From: Artemisia argyi
Lineage: Eukaryota > Streptophyta > Magnoliopsida > Asterales > Asteraceae
Assembly: GCA_030686995.1 (NCBI GenBank)
Contig: CM060703.1
Coordinates: 114,895,361-114,959,360 of the forward strand
DNA length: 64,000 nt
Reading direction: 5' to 3'
Numbering within the stretch: the stretch's first letter is position 1; the number at the start of each line of letters is the position of its first letter. Under the pieces are notes generated by a model, which did no database searches, was not told where the DNA came from, and saw nothing but the letters and a program-made list of their open reading frames with translations. The position numbers and the translations under genes were made by a program. Shown here in pieces: positions 22,565-34,180 of this stretch.

Positions 22565-23361
22565 AGACATATCATAATAGTGTGATCACATCGATTGGCG
22601 TCTTGCAACACGTCGATGCCTCTAGTACAACTTGAGTAAGGCTCCTGGAAAACCTTTTAATGATTTCTCATTATTATTATCCCTTTGTTTCTAATACCAT
22701 GTTAAATAAGGATATGGATCTAGGTCATTCCTTAATTAACCATTCTGTTTCTCGTTTTTAGAAATTGACAAGATTACCAAATCTTTTGAACCTTTCATAA
22801 AAGACCTTGGGCGTGGCCACGCAAACACCTTGACAACCCTACGAGGGGCCCAGCAGTATTAAACTCCAAAAATTAATTTGAAGGAACAAATTCTTTATTG
22901 ATTACAAGCAAAACACACAAACTTTGTAACACTTCCGAAAACAACCCTTATGACTACCAGTTACGTATAGCGTTAAGTTGCTCCACAAAAATGTACTACA
23001 TTCATGACCGTTATCTTGTATCTCAAGTCTAAGGATAACTTCTTATGATTTACTTAATGACAAGATCCATAAAGTAACATCATATAGTTGGGATAAGTCC
23101 TATATTCAGTATCATCGAATATCGTCTGAAATGACATGTCTATGCATCAATATACTTAAGTATATTATATCAACTTCAGATTTGTCTTAATTTAATAATA
23201 TTCCCATATTATTAACTGACAACGGACAATTTAGAATAACTATTATTCATGGATTTAAACATGCAAAAATAGGACAACAATAATTAACAAAAGAAATAAA
23301 CATACCAACATACTTTATTTCATTAAAATAATAATTGTTTACAATATCCTTTATCCAAATA
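22565..23361 (-). other. 3' untranslated region of D
   Basis: About 0.8 kb between the pol stop and the polypurine tract. No coding frame or recognised motif. Confidence 0.6.
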
Positions 23362-26300
23362 CTAATCACAGTTATGCATGAAACTACTAGCTAATTTAAG
23401 TCCAATTCCATTGGATAATCCATTAAGCTTCTCTTTTGCCAAAGTCTTAGCGAACAGATCAGCTAAGTTTTCATATGTGTGAACCTTCAACAGATTTATT
23501 TCACCTTCGTCAACCTTTTCACGAACAAAGTGATACTTCCGTAGAAAATGTCTGGTGCCTCTCATGACTCCAGGTTCATTGGCAAATATGATTGCAACAG
23601 AATTGTCACAATACATATTAATAGGTAATTCAATTGAAGGCATAACACCAAGCCCAGAAACGAATTTCCTAATCCAAACAGCCTCCATAGCAGCTTCTGA
23701 AGCAGCAATGTATTCAGCTTCTGTTGCAGACATCGCAATTGTACTCTGCTTCTTGCTCCTCCAATCTACAGCTCCTCCATTGATAACAAAGACATAACCC
23801 GTCTGAGACTTCGAATCATCTTTATTACTTTGAAAGGATGCATCACAGAAACCTGTAACACAAAGTTCTGCAGATGGATTTCCACCATATACCAAAAACA
23901 TATCTTTTGTATTCCTTAAATACTTAAGAATATATTTAACAGCAATCCAATGTTTATCACCTGGATTCTGTTGAAATTGACTGGTAATATTTTGAGCAAA
24001 TGCCACATCTGGCCTTGTGCATTTAACCGCATACATAATAGATCCTACTGCCGAAGCATAAGGAACTTTACTCATGCGAGCCACCATTTCAGGTGTTGAA
24101 GCACAAAACTCATTACATAAGTCATGTTTTACTTCCATCGGCAAATATCCTTTCTTGGAATTTTGCATATTGAATCTTTTCAATATTTTGTCAATGTAAG
24201 CACTTTGACTTAATCCAATTAACCGCCTTGATCTATCTCTATAGATTTTGATTCCCAGAATGTATGCAGCTTCTCCTAAATCTTTCATAGAAAAGCACTT
24301 TCCAAGATATGCCTTAACAGCTTGTAAACTTGGTATGTCTTTTCCCATGATCAATATGTCATCAACATATAGAATTAGGAAAGTTACATTATCACTCCCA
24401 CTAGCTTTGTGATACACACATGGCTCATCAAGATTTTGAGTGAATCCAAACTTTTTAATTTCAGCATCAAACCTCTTGTTCCATTGTCGTGATGCTTGCT
24501 TTAATCCATAAATGGATCTCTTAAGCTTGCAAACATGATTTGGAAAATCTGGATTTTCAAACCCTTCTGGTTGTGCCATATAGATGTCTTCATCTAGATG
24601 ACCATTTAAGAAAGCGGTTTTCACATCCATTTGCCAAATCTCATAGTCATAGTACGCTGCTATAGCTATGAGAATTCTTATAGCTCTTATGTCTGCTACA
24701 GGAGAAAACGTCTCCTCGTAATCTATTCCAAAAGTTTGAGTAAAACCTTTAGCAACTAGACGAGCCTTATAAATGTGTGCATATCCATCCATGTCAGTCT
24801 TGATTTTGTAAAGCCACTTACTCCCAACTACCATGGCACCAGGAGGTAAGTCAACTTCTTCCCAGACTTCATTGTCATGCATGGATTGTATTTCCCCATC
24901 CATAGCAGCTTTCCATTTAGCTTTTTGAGGGCTATTAATGGCAGCTCTATAACTAGTATGTTCATTAAGATCCCCTAGTGTATACTCATCGACCTCCACA
25001 TTAAGACATAGACGGTCAGGAGCTTTCACATATCTCAAAGATTTGCGAATGGGAATTACTTCAACTTCCGGTGGAGGACCCAGACTTTCCGGTTCTATAG
25101 GAAGTGTGCTAGTGTTTTCTGAAGGCAATGCATTATTTAGATCATCCTCTAAATCATATACTCTCCCACTGATTTCTTGAACCACAAATTCACTTTCAAG
25201 AAAATCACCATATCTTGCAACAAACACTTTGTTCTCAGGTGGGTAGTAAAAATAGTAACCAATAGTTTCCTTAGGGTATCCTATAAAAATGCATTTTACA
25301 GATCTTTGTTGGAGTTTATCTTGTGAGTCACGTTTAACATACGCCTCACAACCCCAGACCTTTAAATAAGACAAGTTCGGAGCTTTTCCAGTCCATATCT
25401 CATATGGTGTCTTATCAACCTTCTTGGTGGGAACCATATTCAAAATACGAACAGCTGATTCAAGAGCATAATCCCAAAAAGACAAAGGAAGATTAGTAAG
25501 ATTATACATTGATCGAACCATGTCCAACAATGTACGATTCCTTCTCTCAGATACACCATTTTGTTGTGGAGTATATGGAGATGTGAGATTCTGGACAATT
25601 CCATTCTCAGTTAAGAAATCTTTAAAATCTTGACTAAGGTATTCACCACCTCGATCAGAACGAAGAGCTTTAATCTTCTTTCCCAATTGCAATTCTACTT
25701 CTGCTTTGAAAACTTTAAATGTTTCAAACACTTCATGTTTATGCTTAAGTAAATAAACATAACCATAACGGCTGAACTCATCCGTAAAAGTTAAGAAGTA
25801 GACAGCACCTCTCCTTGACACATGTCTAAGTGGTCCACACACATCCGTGTGTATTAAACCAAGTAGATCTGAAGCTCTTTCCATATTATTATGAAAAGGT
25901 TTCTTCGTCATCTTCCCAGAAATACAAGATTCGCATTTATCAAATGACTCATCAATGATATCATTCAAAAGCCCTTCACGTTGCAGCTTTTGCATGCGAG
26001 TCTTGCCTATATGGGCAAGTCTACAGTGCCAAAGGTAAGACGAATTCAAGTCATACTTCATTCTCTTACTTATGTTGTACATCGAATTATTATTATTGTT
26101 GGAAGTCACACAATTATTCATATCAATTTCAAACACACCATTCACAGCAATAGCATTAAAATAAAATACACCATTTAAAGAAACAGAAATTTTATTGCCA
26201 TCAATAGTATGAGAAAAACCAAGATCCAACAAACATGAAAAGGAAACAACACCTCTAATTATAGAAGGTGCATAATGACAATTGTTTAAACAAAGTACTA

Positions 26301-26694
26301 AACCCGAAGGTAAAACTAAATCAAACATTCCTATGGCTTCAACTGCTGCTTGTGCTCCATTTCCCACATGCAGAAATTGCTCCCCATAAGCTAGTCTCCT
26401 TTCCTCTCTAAACCCCTGCAGTGTATTACAAATATTAATACCACATCCAGTATCATATTCCCAGGAATTTATCATACGAGATAAAGTAAATAATTCAATG
26501 ACAAATAAGTTACCTGAAGTGCTGGCGCCCATGTGCCCAGTCTTCTTAACCTTATTGTTTCGCAAGTCATCGAGATAAAGAGGACAATTCCTCTTCCAAT
26601 GGCCCATCACCTTGCAGTAATGGCATCCTTGATCCTTCTTTGGATTATTCTTGAAAGTAGGGTTCTTCTTAGGTTGAGGTGGTTGATAAGCCAT
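23362..26694 (-). CDS. Ty1/copia Pol (zinc knuckle, protease, integrase, RT, RNase H)
   Basis: 1110 residues counted from the first ATG after the TAG at 26740-26742. Domains in order: CCHC zinc knuckle C24-x2-C-x4-H-x4-C37; aspartic protease with DTG at 81-83; integrase HHCC (H223, H228, C254, C257) and DDE triad D284, D347, E383; reverse transcriptase with D690 (QMDVKTAFLNG) and YVDD at 776-779; RNase H with D951, E994 and D1030. All catalytic residues I can check are present. Upstream codons to 26739 are in the same frame as gag, so the native protein is one gag-pol polyprotein and this start is only the first Met after the stop. The product would copy the element RNA into DNA and integrate it. 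Possibly still functional in trans. Confidence 0.95.
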   Translation of the reverse strand: MAYQPPQPKKNPTFKNNPKKDQGCHYCKVMGHWKRNCPLYLDDLRNNKVKKTGHMGASTSGNLFVIELFTLSRMINSWEYDTGCGINICNTLQGFREERRLAYGEQFLHVGNGAQAAVEAIGMFDLVLPSGLVLCLNNCHYAPSIIRGVVSFSCLLDLGFSHTIDGNKISVSLNGVFYFNAIAVNGVFEIDMNNCVTSNNNNNSMYNISKRMKYDLNSSYLWHCRLAHIGKTRMQKLQREGLLNDIIDESFDKCESCISGKMTKKPFHNNMERASDLLGLIHTDVCGPLRHVSRRGAVYFLTFTDEFSRYGYVYLLKHKHEVFETFKVFKAEVELQLGKKIKALRSDRGGEYLSQDFKDFLTENGIVQNLTSPYTPQQNGVSERRNRTLLDMVRSMYNLTNLPLSFWDYALESAVRILNMVPTKKVDKTPYEIWTGKAPNLSYLKVWGCEAYVKRDSQDKLQQRSVKCIFIGYPKETIGYYFYYPPENKVFVARYGDFLESEFVVQEISGRVYDLEDDLNNALPSENTSTLPIEPESLGPPPEVEVIPIRKSLRYVKAPDRLCLNVEVDEYTLGDLNEHTSYRAAINSPQKAKWKAAMDGEIQSMHDNEVWEEVDLPPGAMVVGSKWLYKIKTDMDGYAHIYKARLVAKGFTQTFGIDYEETFSPVADIRAIRILIAIAAYYDYEIWQMDVKTAFLNGHLDEDIYMAQPEGFENPDFPNHVCKLKRSIYGLKQASRQWNKRFDAEIKKFGFTQNLDEPCVYHKASGSDNVTFLILYVDDILIMGKDIPSLQAVKAYLGKCFSMKDLGEAAYILGIKIYRDRSRRLIGLSQSAYIDKILKRFNMQNSKKGYLPMEVKHDLCNEFCASTPEMVARMSKVPYASAVGSIMYAVKCTRPDVAFAQNITSQFQQNPGDKHWIAVKYILKYLRNTKDMFLVYGGNPSAELCVTGFCDASFQSNKDDSKSQTGYVFVINGGAVDWRSKKQSTIAMSATEAEYIAASEAAMEAVWIRKFVSGLGVMPSIELPINMYCDNSVAIIFANEPGVMRGTRHFLRKYHFVREKVDEGEINLLKVHTYENLADLFAKTLAKEKLNGLSNGIGLKLASSFMHNCD

Positions 26695-26739
26695 AACCTG
26701 CTTATTCTTATCAGCCTTCTTCTTTCCTTTACCCTTCTT

Positions 26740-27426
26740 CTAGTTCGCATTTGGCTTGTTAATTCTACCCCCTTGTATAGCAAGAACTTGGGGCGTAGGA
26801 GCCTTTGGTGTCAACCCTTTCTCATAATCAATGAGCAGTACGTGCAATTCACTTACTGTCTTCCCCACGTAATGCATATTGAAGTTCCTCACAAAACCAT
26901 TAAAATCCTTGTTAAGGGACCTATTGATTAAGTTCACAGCCATATCATTGTCATAGGGTTTCTTAAGTGTTTGTAGTTGATCCATGAAACTTTTCATCTT
27001 CAACACATGAGCACTCACAGGTTCACCATCACCCTGCTTACAACCATGTAAAGCCTCCATCAAATCGTAAATCTCTACATTTGATGGTTTCTCATAGAGT
27101 TTCTTGAGTTCATCAATCATGTTCATGGGGAAATACTCCTCAAACTGCCTTTGAAGAGGTGTGGACATCGCCCCTAACATCATTGCGGCCACATCAATAT
27201 GTTCCTTGCAATCAAGATTCCATTTGGCCTTAGCAGCTTCAGTAGCTGCCACGCCTTCAGGTTCAGCAGGACAAGGCGTTTTCAAGATTTCAAGTTGACC
27301 AGTCACTCGCAGGACAATCCTTAGTGAACGGTACCAATCATTGAAATTTTCCGAGCCAGTCAATTTTTCTCGTTCAAAATAAGTTTTGAACACAGAACGA
27401 AAGTTGGTGTTATCAGTTTGAGCCAT
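26740..27426 (-). CDS. Ty1/copia Gag, ends at an in-frame TAG
   Basis: 228 residues starting MAQTDNTNF. Contains the copia gag core (FNDWYRSLRIVLR, AKAKWNLDCKEHIDVAAMMLGAMS, YDLMEALHGCKQGDGEPVSAHVLKM), which forms the virus-like particle. The TAG at 26740-26742 sits between a run ending NKPNAN and the lysine-rich stretch that precedes the zinc knuckle in pol; the frame is continuous across it. A C to T change in a CAG codon would explain it. Readthrough is possible, but the base context after the stop (AAG) is not the classical plant readthrough signal. Confidence 0.9.
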   Translation of the reverse strand: MAQTDNTNFRSVFKTYFEREKLTGSENFNDWYRSLRIVLRVTGQLEILKTPCPAEPEGVAATEAAKAKWNLDCKEHIDVAAMMLGAMSTPLQRQFEEYFPMNMIDELKKLYEKPSNVEIYDLMEALHGCKQGDGEPVSAHVLKMKSFMDQLQTLKKPYDNDMAVNLINRSLNKDFNGFVRNFNMHYVGKTVSELHVLLIDYEKGLTPKAPTPQVLAIQGGRINKPNAN

Positions 27427-29107
27427 TTCTACAGATAAAGAAAGTTCAAAACATTAGTATTTTTTATAATACAATTTTTCAAGAAAATTAAAATACCCAA
27501 GGAAAATAAATCCATAGAATAATCTTGAAAACTAGGATCCTCCATAAACATAGTTTCATCACATCAGTTGATCTGCTAGTAATGAAAGTACAATATGAGG
27601 TAACTTGTCGTACAAGTAATTGGCATAACTTTTGTCCAATTCCTAGATTTATGGGATTTACAATCACAAAACATTTGTATTGTAAGCATGTTTAGTCCCC
27701 ATCTTAATGCCTTGAGTCAAGTCTCACTTCCTGCTCAATTTAAGTCGTCTAACTTAAAAACTGCAAACTCACAAATCCATCACATCAGTTGATCTGCTAG
27801 CAATGAATTTATGAAATTTACCTCTCCATTGCAATCTCGCCAAGTCTCACTTAACGTAAATTACAACTTCAAGTGTTCTTAATTAGATGGCATTCGACTT
27901 AATTTATAAGGGTATAACTATTTTGATGTGATCAAAATAATGTATGAAGAAGCATGCATACAACTTCATAACATTGGTTTTACAAAACATTTTTATTACC
28001 AATTTGCTAAGAGTAAAATAACAAAGTTTTGATTGAGGTATCGGGTTTACCAATTAAAGAATAACCATCAATTATCGTCCACTATATCGTACTTTTGCAT
28101 AAGCCCGAAAGCTTAGTGTTTCGGATAATCATTGTGGAATTGTGGATTATTCACCCTTAAGATGACAATGTACATGTAATGGTTGTTCGGTAAGTCTAAT
28201 TTACACACAAACGAGCGTTAAGACAGAATGTTGTCTATCTAAGGCCACAATTTAATGCATTGCCATCCTTATACCCATCTTATAGTGTGTAAACTTCGGT
28301 CGAGCCTATTTAACCATTACGTACAAAAACATCAATCAACCAATTCTTTGAAATTTTAACTCTTAAAAACCAAAACAATTTCGCCATTATTTAGTCCGTA
28401 TTATTTTTCTATTCAAAAAATTACCCTTTTCGTTTATATAAACATGTCTAACACAATAAATAAACAAAACAAGTAATTATACAATAAAAAATAAAACAAC
28501 TAAATAAACACATATACATAATCATAACAATTAAATATGTATAAAACATGTAGCCACATGCAAATCTTATTCAAAAGTCCTATTAATAATCAAATCTAGG
28601 TGTATTATGTATTAATTCAATTAGGGTTTCTTTTTCTTGGAAAAAGAGCCACATACATCGATAAATCGATTGCGTAAGCCAAAATTAAATAAATACCACA
28701 TAGCACATAATTGATTACTTAATATTGGAGTCTTCCCCAATTCGACATCTATTAAAATTTACATGTTTTAATATAACTTAACCATTAATATATATACACA
28801 ATTTAAACAATTTAAATGAAACACAATAAAAATCCATGCAAATATGCACTTTTTCATGGATTTAGCTTAACAATTAACATATTGCACCAAGATCGTTTAC
28901 TAAAACGCATAACAATTACATGACATCTTAGGGTTTCTAATCAAATTAAAAAATTAAAAATCATAAACCCTAAAAACCCTTTAAGGTCATTCGACCCAAA
29001 AAAAAATTAGGGTTAGGGATTCTAACATATAAACCCTAAAAAACATGTAACTATACGAATCAAGATCCAATTTTATGCGTTTCGATAATTAATTACACAT
29101 TATAACG
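27427..29107 (-). other. Long 5' leader of D
   Basis: About 1.7 kb between primer site and gag ATG, AT-rich, without a long frame. A 23 bp direct repeat containing CACATCAGTTGATCTGCTAG lies at 27557-27579 and 27778-27800, each followed by AATGAA. Confidence 0.7.
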
Positions 29108-29120
29108 GCTCTAGATGCCA
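29108..29120 (-). promoter_or_regulatory. Primer binding site of D (divergent, iMet-like)
   Basis: Minus strand TGGCATCTAGAGC, one base inside the 5' LTR. It resembles the initiator tRNA-Met site TGGTATCAGAGC with a substitution and extra bases; the real primer may be another tRNA or an internal tRNA site. Confidence 0.5.
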
Positions 29121-29121
29121 C

Positions 29122-29912
29122 TGTTAGAATTAATATATCATGACCTTCATATAAATAAACCAAGTACATCAAAGTGAGCATGAGCGGAAGCAATTATAAT
29201 AGATCGAATAACATGTAATTAATTAATCATTAATTTAAATAGTAAACATACCGTAGTGATTCTAGCCCGAACAAGAATCAATGCAATCTTCCGGAACCAA
29301 GAACCCTAATTAGGGTTTATAAGGATTATATGAATTACCCCTTACCTTTTTGTAATTCAATCCAAGAATCAAACAATAGTGTGTTTGATTCACGTTCTTG
29401 TACACACGTACTAATTCAAGAAAAGTATTTGCAAGTAATAAACACAAAACCTTTTTGGAACCACAAGAAAAATGAAACCCTTAGGGGTGTTCGGTTTTGG
29501 ATCGACCAAGAAAAGACAAGGAGAAGAAAACACCAAGTTGTGTGTGTACAAGTTATGTGAAAAACCTACACCTTGGGTTTGCTTATATACTATACAAAAC
29601 TTGGAGCTCAAGGCACATAAGGAGGTGGAACCTCCGTTGGGCCGATCGGTTTTGGCACCCCTTAGGGGTTTCCGGAACCTTCTCTTGTTTCCATGTTTTG
29701 TCTAGTAATTAGTTTCCTAATCTTCGTTTAATAATTAATTAGTCATTAATCAATAATACTAATTATTATTTATTTGTTTTGTGTTTAATAATTAATTATA
29801 ACATATTATAAATAATTATTACATTTTCTCTTCATACGTATTGTGTGCAATCCCGTGATCTCAAGTTCGATCCTAACACACGACTATTATTATTTTGTCT
29901 ATAAAACCAACA
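29122..29912 (-). repeat. 5' LTR of element D
   Basis: 791 bp; promoter LTR of D in minus orientation. Matches 21764-22554 except for about five substitutions. Confidence 0.95.
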
Positions 29913-29917
29913 ATTTA
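29913..29917. repeat. Target site duplication ATTTA of D (right)
   Basis: ATTTA directly after the terminal CCAACA; matches 21759-21763. Confidence 0.9.
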
Positions 29918-30425
29918 TATGAGTAATAATCCAAATATATGAAATGACCGTTATGCCCTTCACTAAAAACAAAACAAAACAGCAAATAGTGGTTGAGGGA
30001 TGCATTCAGACTCAAAATCTCATGTTTTGGACGCCTGACGACTAAAAAAAAAAAGTTAAGGTGCTCTGTGATATTTTGTGGAAAGTTTAGGGACCTACGG
30101 TGTATTTTTGTCTTGAATTTTTCATGATGAGAAAAGATATAGCCAAGCCAGCTATCAAACATAAGAAGCAATCAAACATGGTGCTTACTTATATTACAAG
30201 CATACTTAATTTTAAAATTTCATTAATATGCTACAGTATTTTTTGTTAAAAAATATATAATATGGAGTAATGTTTATTTGAAGTTACCTGAATAAGTATT
30301 TGTTTTGACGAAAACATACAATTTACAATATATGTACTTGCTGATCATGAAACTTTGCAAATGTTACTGTAATATATATGTGATCCATAAATTCTTTTCA
30401 TTGTATTACATTTATTTATATAATA

Positions 30426-30674
30426 TTCATCCGTCCCAAAATATACGTCCATTTTAACTTTTCAAAATTTTTTGTTTCTAATTTTGACTTTAATTATTTT
30501 CTTCTTGTTATATAATACTTGATATAAAGGATACTAATAAAAATACATTTAAAACACGATCTATTTATATAGTTTGCATAAACTATTATATAACACGAAA
30601 AAAAATTAAGGTCAAAGTTGAAGAAAACAAACTTTGAAAAGTCAAAATTGACTTATATTTTGAGACGGATGGAA
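30426..30674. mobile_element. Stowaway-like MITE (degenerate)
   Basis: Terminal inverted repeats TTCATCCGTCCCAAAATATA (left) and, as reverse complement of the right end, TTCCATCCGTCTCAAAATATA-type bases, flanked by TA on both sides (30424-30425 and 30675-30676). Length 249 bp and AT-rich, with further complementarity inward (TTAACTTTTCAAA/TTTGAAAAGTCAA). The CATCCGTCC end matches the Stowaway (Tc1/mariner) type CTCCGTCCC end. Confidence 0.7.
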
Positions 30675-32964
30675 TAACATTTATCAACTCAAATTTGAAT
30701 AAATAGAATTTGAGTTGATAGATGCCATAAACAACCCCTCAAATTTGAAAAACAACCGAAGGACTAAACTTAATACACTTTATATTTAGCATTTTTTTAA
30801 ACTTTAGTAATAACCTTAAACACTATAGACGAGTACCCGTGCATAATAACGGGATTTTCTGGCATCAACAATTATAATTATGATATTGTGGTTAATTGTT
30901 TCATGTAACGTTTATACATAACACGTATAAAAATCAAAATGTAACTGAAAAAGGTTGTAACATGTGATAGTTTATATAGTGTGAGAACATTGTTAGGGCA
31001 AAATTTTAAATCATGATTTGTGTAGAAAGTTGCTTGTGTATACCTTGTGTAGAAAAAAGTTGCACTTTTATAAATCATGATGGTGTCTAACATGTAGGCT
31101 ATAATTTTTAAACACAATAGGATGTTTAAAAAATTGTGGCTTGTGTAGAAAAAAACAAATAATCTCTAACATGTGGGCTTGTGTATAAAAAAAATTGGAC
31201 GGTTTAAATACTTATCATCGAAAAAAAAAATATGCAAGTATTTAAAAATATCATATCACTTTATTAAAGCAATTATTTAAAAACTTACCATGTTTTTTAA
31301 GGCAATATCTTTGAAAACTTTAAGTGAAAAATTGAAGTTTTTAAAGAGTATTATGTGTATTAAAATTACTTAATATTAAGATTTTTAAGTTTGAGCAAAA
31401 TTATGCATGCAATATTTGTAGTGAAGATTACTTTGATACACGAAAATGATGAAGTATGATAGATGATTAAGCAAGCATATACTATAATTTTAACATAAAG
31501 ATTTGTACCATCAAAACATTAAAATAGAGTGTATACTACAAAAGTTCAATTAGGTAACACACTTTACATAGAGGTGTTAATTATTGACACGACACGATAA
31601 TTGACACGAAACATGCACGAAATTAAACATGTTTGGGTAAAAAAAATAGGCCAACTCGTTTACTTCGTTTAATAAACGGGTCGTGTTTTGGTTTGGAAAT
31701 TCTTAAACATGTTAGATCGTGAACCCGTTTAAGTATGTAAGTCTATAAAAAGAAAAGATATAACTTGGATTTAATGTGAGATTTGGATTTAAATGTATTT
31801 TGTTATATACCTAATATTATTATTGAATTACGATTATAGCTTGGATATCATTGAAATTGTTATAAAGTTATTTATATTTTATTTTTCTTTTTGTTTAATC
31901 ATTATATCATTTTTGTATGTAAACAATTTGAATCGACAAACCACCGACTTATTCATCGTTAGACTTATTTATTTGTCTCAAATGGGCTAGATGTGTTATG
32001 TAAGTCTAAGTTAGGATTAATTTTCTTGGCACAATTAATAAATATGTTATGTTTGAGTAGAGGTTACACTAACTTATCAACCCGCTAACCCGAATAAATC
32101 AACACGAATGCACATATCATTGTTAAAACTTTGTTTCATAATTACAAAATGAATATTTTTAAGCTCATTGTGACATGCAGGTAAGACTTTCTTGTATTAT
32201 GCTAGTAACATTTACCAACTATGCTACTGTTCATAAATAGTAACTTAGTTGGTAAATGTCAAGAAAACCCCTTAAATATCAAATATCACAAGTAGCCCTT
32301 TAAATTTAAGAGAATATAAAATCGGTACTTAAATTGTATTAAGCTTTACATTTTAAATATTTTCACTTCACTGTTTTAAGTTTACTAAAATATAAAATTG
32401 GCTCTTATACTCATAAAGGTTTAGATTTTAATACCCATTAAGATTTATTATATAACAAATTAATCGCTAAACCTATTATACTTTAAGTATTCACTCTTCA
32501 CATCATTTTACCTATTATTGGTAACAAATTTTATTAGAAAATCATATAATCGTTAAAGTTTATTTCCTAGATATAAAGTAAATGTTTTTCTGCATGCTGC
32601 AATGCACAATTAGTAACAATCTTTATTAGAAAAACATATTACCTTTAAATTGCTAGAAAATAAATGTTTTCATACCCGCTGTAATGCGTGGGTTTGTTAT
32701 ATCTCGTTATATATCTATTAGCACAAAGGCCATTTTCCTAACAAGTATATGTGAAAAGTTAAACTCATAACTCGAAAAGTTTGATACTATAATACAACTA
32801 ATAATAATATATCAATCACATCTTGTGAACTTATAAGCTTTATTATTTATTATTTCTAAAACCTTCATAAATATTTATGAGACATATATTTGAGGAGGCA
32901 ATAATACATGTATGCGTGCTATTAGATCTTAATTAAATTTATTTTGAAATTTTAGTATGAGTAA

Positions 32965-33346
32965 GGATCCAGTGAGAAGAAAACTTAAAATGAGAAGGAT
33001 GAGAAATAACTATAACCACACATTTGAGATGCATCGAGTTGAATTAGATGCATCTCTATTCATTTAGATGTGTCCCAATTAGTTTCGAAAGTGATTTTGA
33101 AGTGAAAACGATGCAAAGTAGTACTAGCAACAAATTTGACCCGCAGTAGACGAAAAATACATACAATTCACCTAACTTGATGAAATGCATCTAATATATG
33201 TATATGCATCTAATTTTTTGCTTGAAAATATATTAGGGTGCATCTAAAAGATTAGAGATGCATCTAATTCAAGTCAATGCATCTCTAATTTGTGGCTATA
33301 GTTATTTCTCATTCTTCTCATTTTAAGTTTTCTTCTCATTTGATCC
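32965..33346. mobile_element. Tourist-like MITE candidate with long inverted ends
   Basis: About 90 bp imperfect terminal inverted repeats beginning GGATC(C/A)A(G/A)TGAGAAG and continuing AAAACTTAAAATGAGAAG(G/A)ATGAG. The ends are flanked by TAA (32962-32964 and 33347-33349), the 3 bp target of PIF/Harbinger elements. The middle repeats GATGCATCTAAT-type bases. No coding capacity. Class assignment is an inference from TSD length. Confidence 0.6.
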
Positions 33347-33852
33347 TAAGTCATTTTAGTATAACATACGTGACTAAAATAATTTTATTTGTATTTAATT
33401 TTTTAACCCGCGTACAAGCGGGCTATTAAACACGGAAGCAAAAGAATACGTTTCCGCGTATATTTAGTTAAACTTTAAAATGAATTACATTTGTTCTTAT
33501 TATATGTACAATCTCGTGTATTCAATCGGATACTAAAGTACCTGTACTTACATTTTCATATTTTTAATTTTGTTGACGGATTTTTGTTATTACAATTAAG
33601 TTAATCTAGTTTCATCCGTATATGTGGAAAACATAGAAGGGGTGAATACATATGCGTTTAAAAACTTAAGTTTCTCTCTATCAAATAACTGGTCAAATGT
33701 GATGCAATATGATACGCGACAATAATAATTCAACAACTGCAAAGATAGTAGGGAGCATAAAAGAAAACATATCACTGTAACACAACCACAAACACAAATC
33801 GATAAGTTTGAAGCCGAAATTACAAAATCACCCATGGGTCCTTATAACTCAG

Positions 33853-33857
33853 AAAGT
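33853..33857. repeat. Target site duplication AAAGT of B (left)
   Basis: AAAGT directly before TGATGTGG; matches 47142-47146. Confidence 0.9.
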
Positions 33858-34180
33858 TGATGTGGTCCGATCAATCAGATTCAATAGCCAGAATTTAAGA
33901 AGGAAAATAGACAGAAATTAAGGAAGAGGATTTGGGACAATTTTCTGAATAATTCATTAATAATCCAAACGAATAAATATATAGGAAGTTGCAATTAACC
34001 ACTACTCACATGGAGGAGATCATGGATCACTACTCCTTTATTTTAGGAACAACTCCTTGACACATAAGCTAGAAATAAACTGAGACATAAACTGAAACAT
34101 AAACTGGAATAACAGGAAATAACATAATTAATTAATTTAGTCATAAGGTCCCTTTGTAATGTTGGCTTCGGTACACATCA
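33858..34180 (-). repeat. 3' LTR of element B
   Basis: 323 bp, pair of 46819-47141. The polypurine tract (AAGCGGTGGGGAT on the minus strand) lies directly upstream at 34181-34193. The pol stop TGA at 34178-34180 overlaps the LTR edge. Confidence 0.9.

Larger units (their letters stand above)
21764..29912 (-). mobile_element. Element D: near-intact Ty1/copia retrotransposon
   Basis: 8149 bp with 791 bp LTRs at 21764-22554 and 29122-29912, ends TGTT...AACA, and a perfect TSD ATTTA (21759-21763 and 29913-29917). The LTRs differ at about five positions by eye (about 99.4% identity), making it the youngest complete insertion in the window. Gene order on the minus strand is gag, protease, integrase, reverse transcriptase, RNase H, which is the copia order. 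Coding runs in one frame from 27426 to 23362 with one internal TAG. Lineage within copia (Tork, Bianca or other) is not resolved. Confidence 0.95.
29918..33852. other. AT-rich spacer between D and B
   Basis: About 3.9 kb with no credible protein frame. It holds a Stowaway-like MITE (30426-30674), a Tourist-like MITE (32965-33346) and a few CCCG...CGGG mini-hairpins (near 30834, 32674 and 33408). The rest looks like old decayed intergenic sequence. Confidence 0.6.

Noticed and set aside
32674..33423. Helitron 3' ends at CCCG...CGGG mini-hairpins
   Set aside because: No CTRR at the right distance and no TC 5' end between A and T could be fixed.
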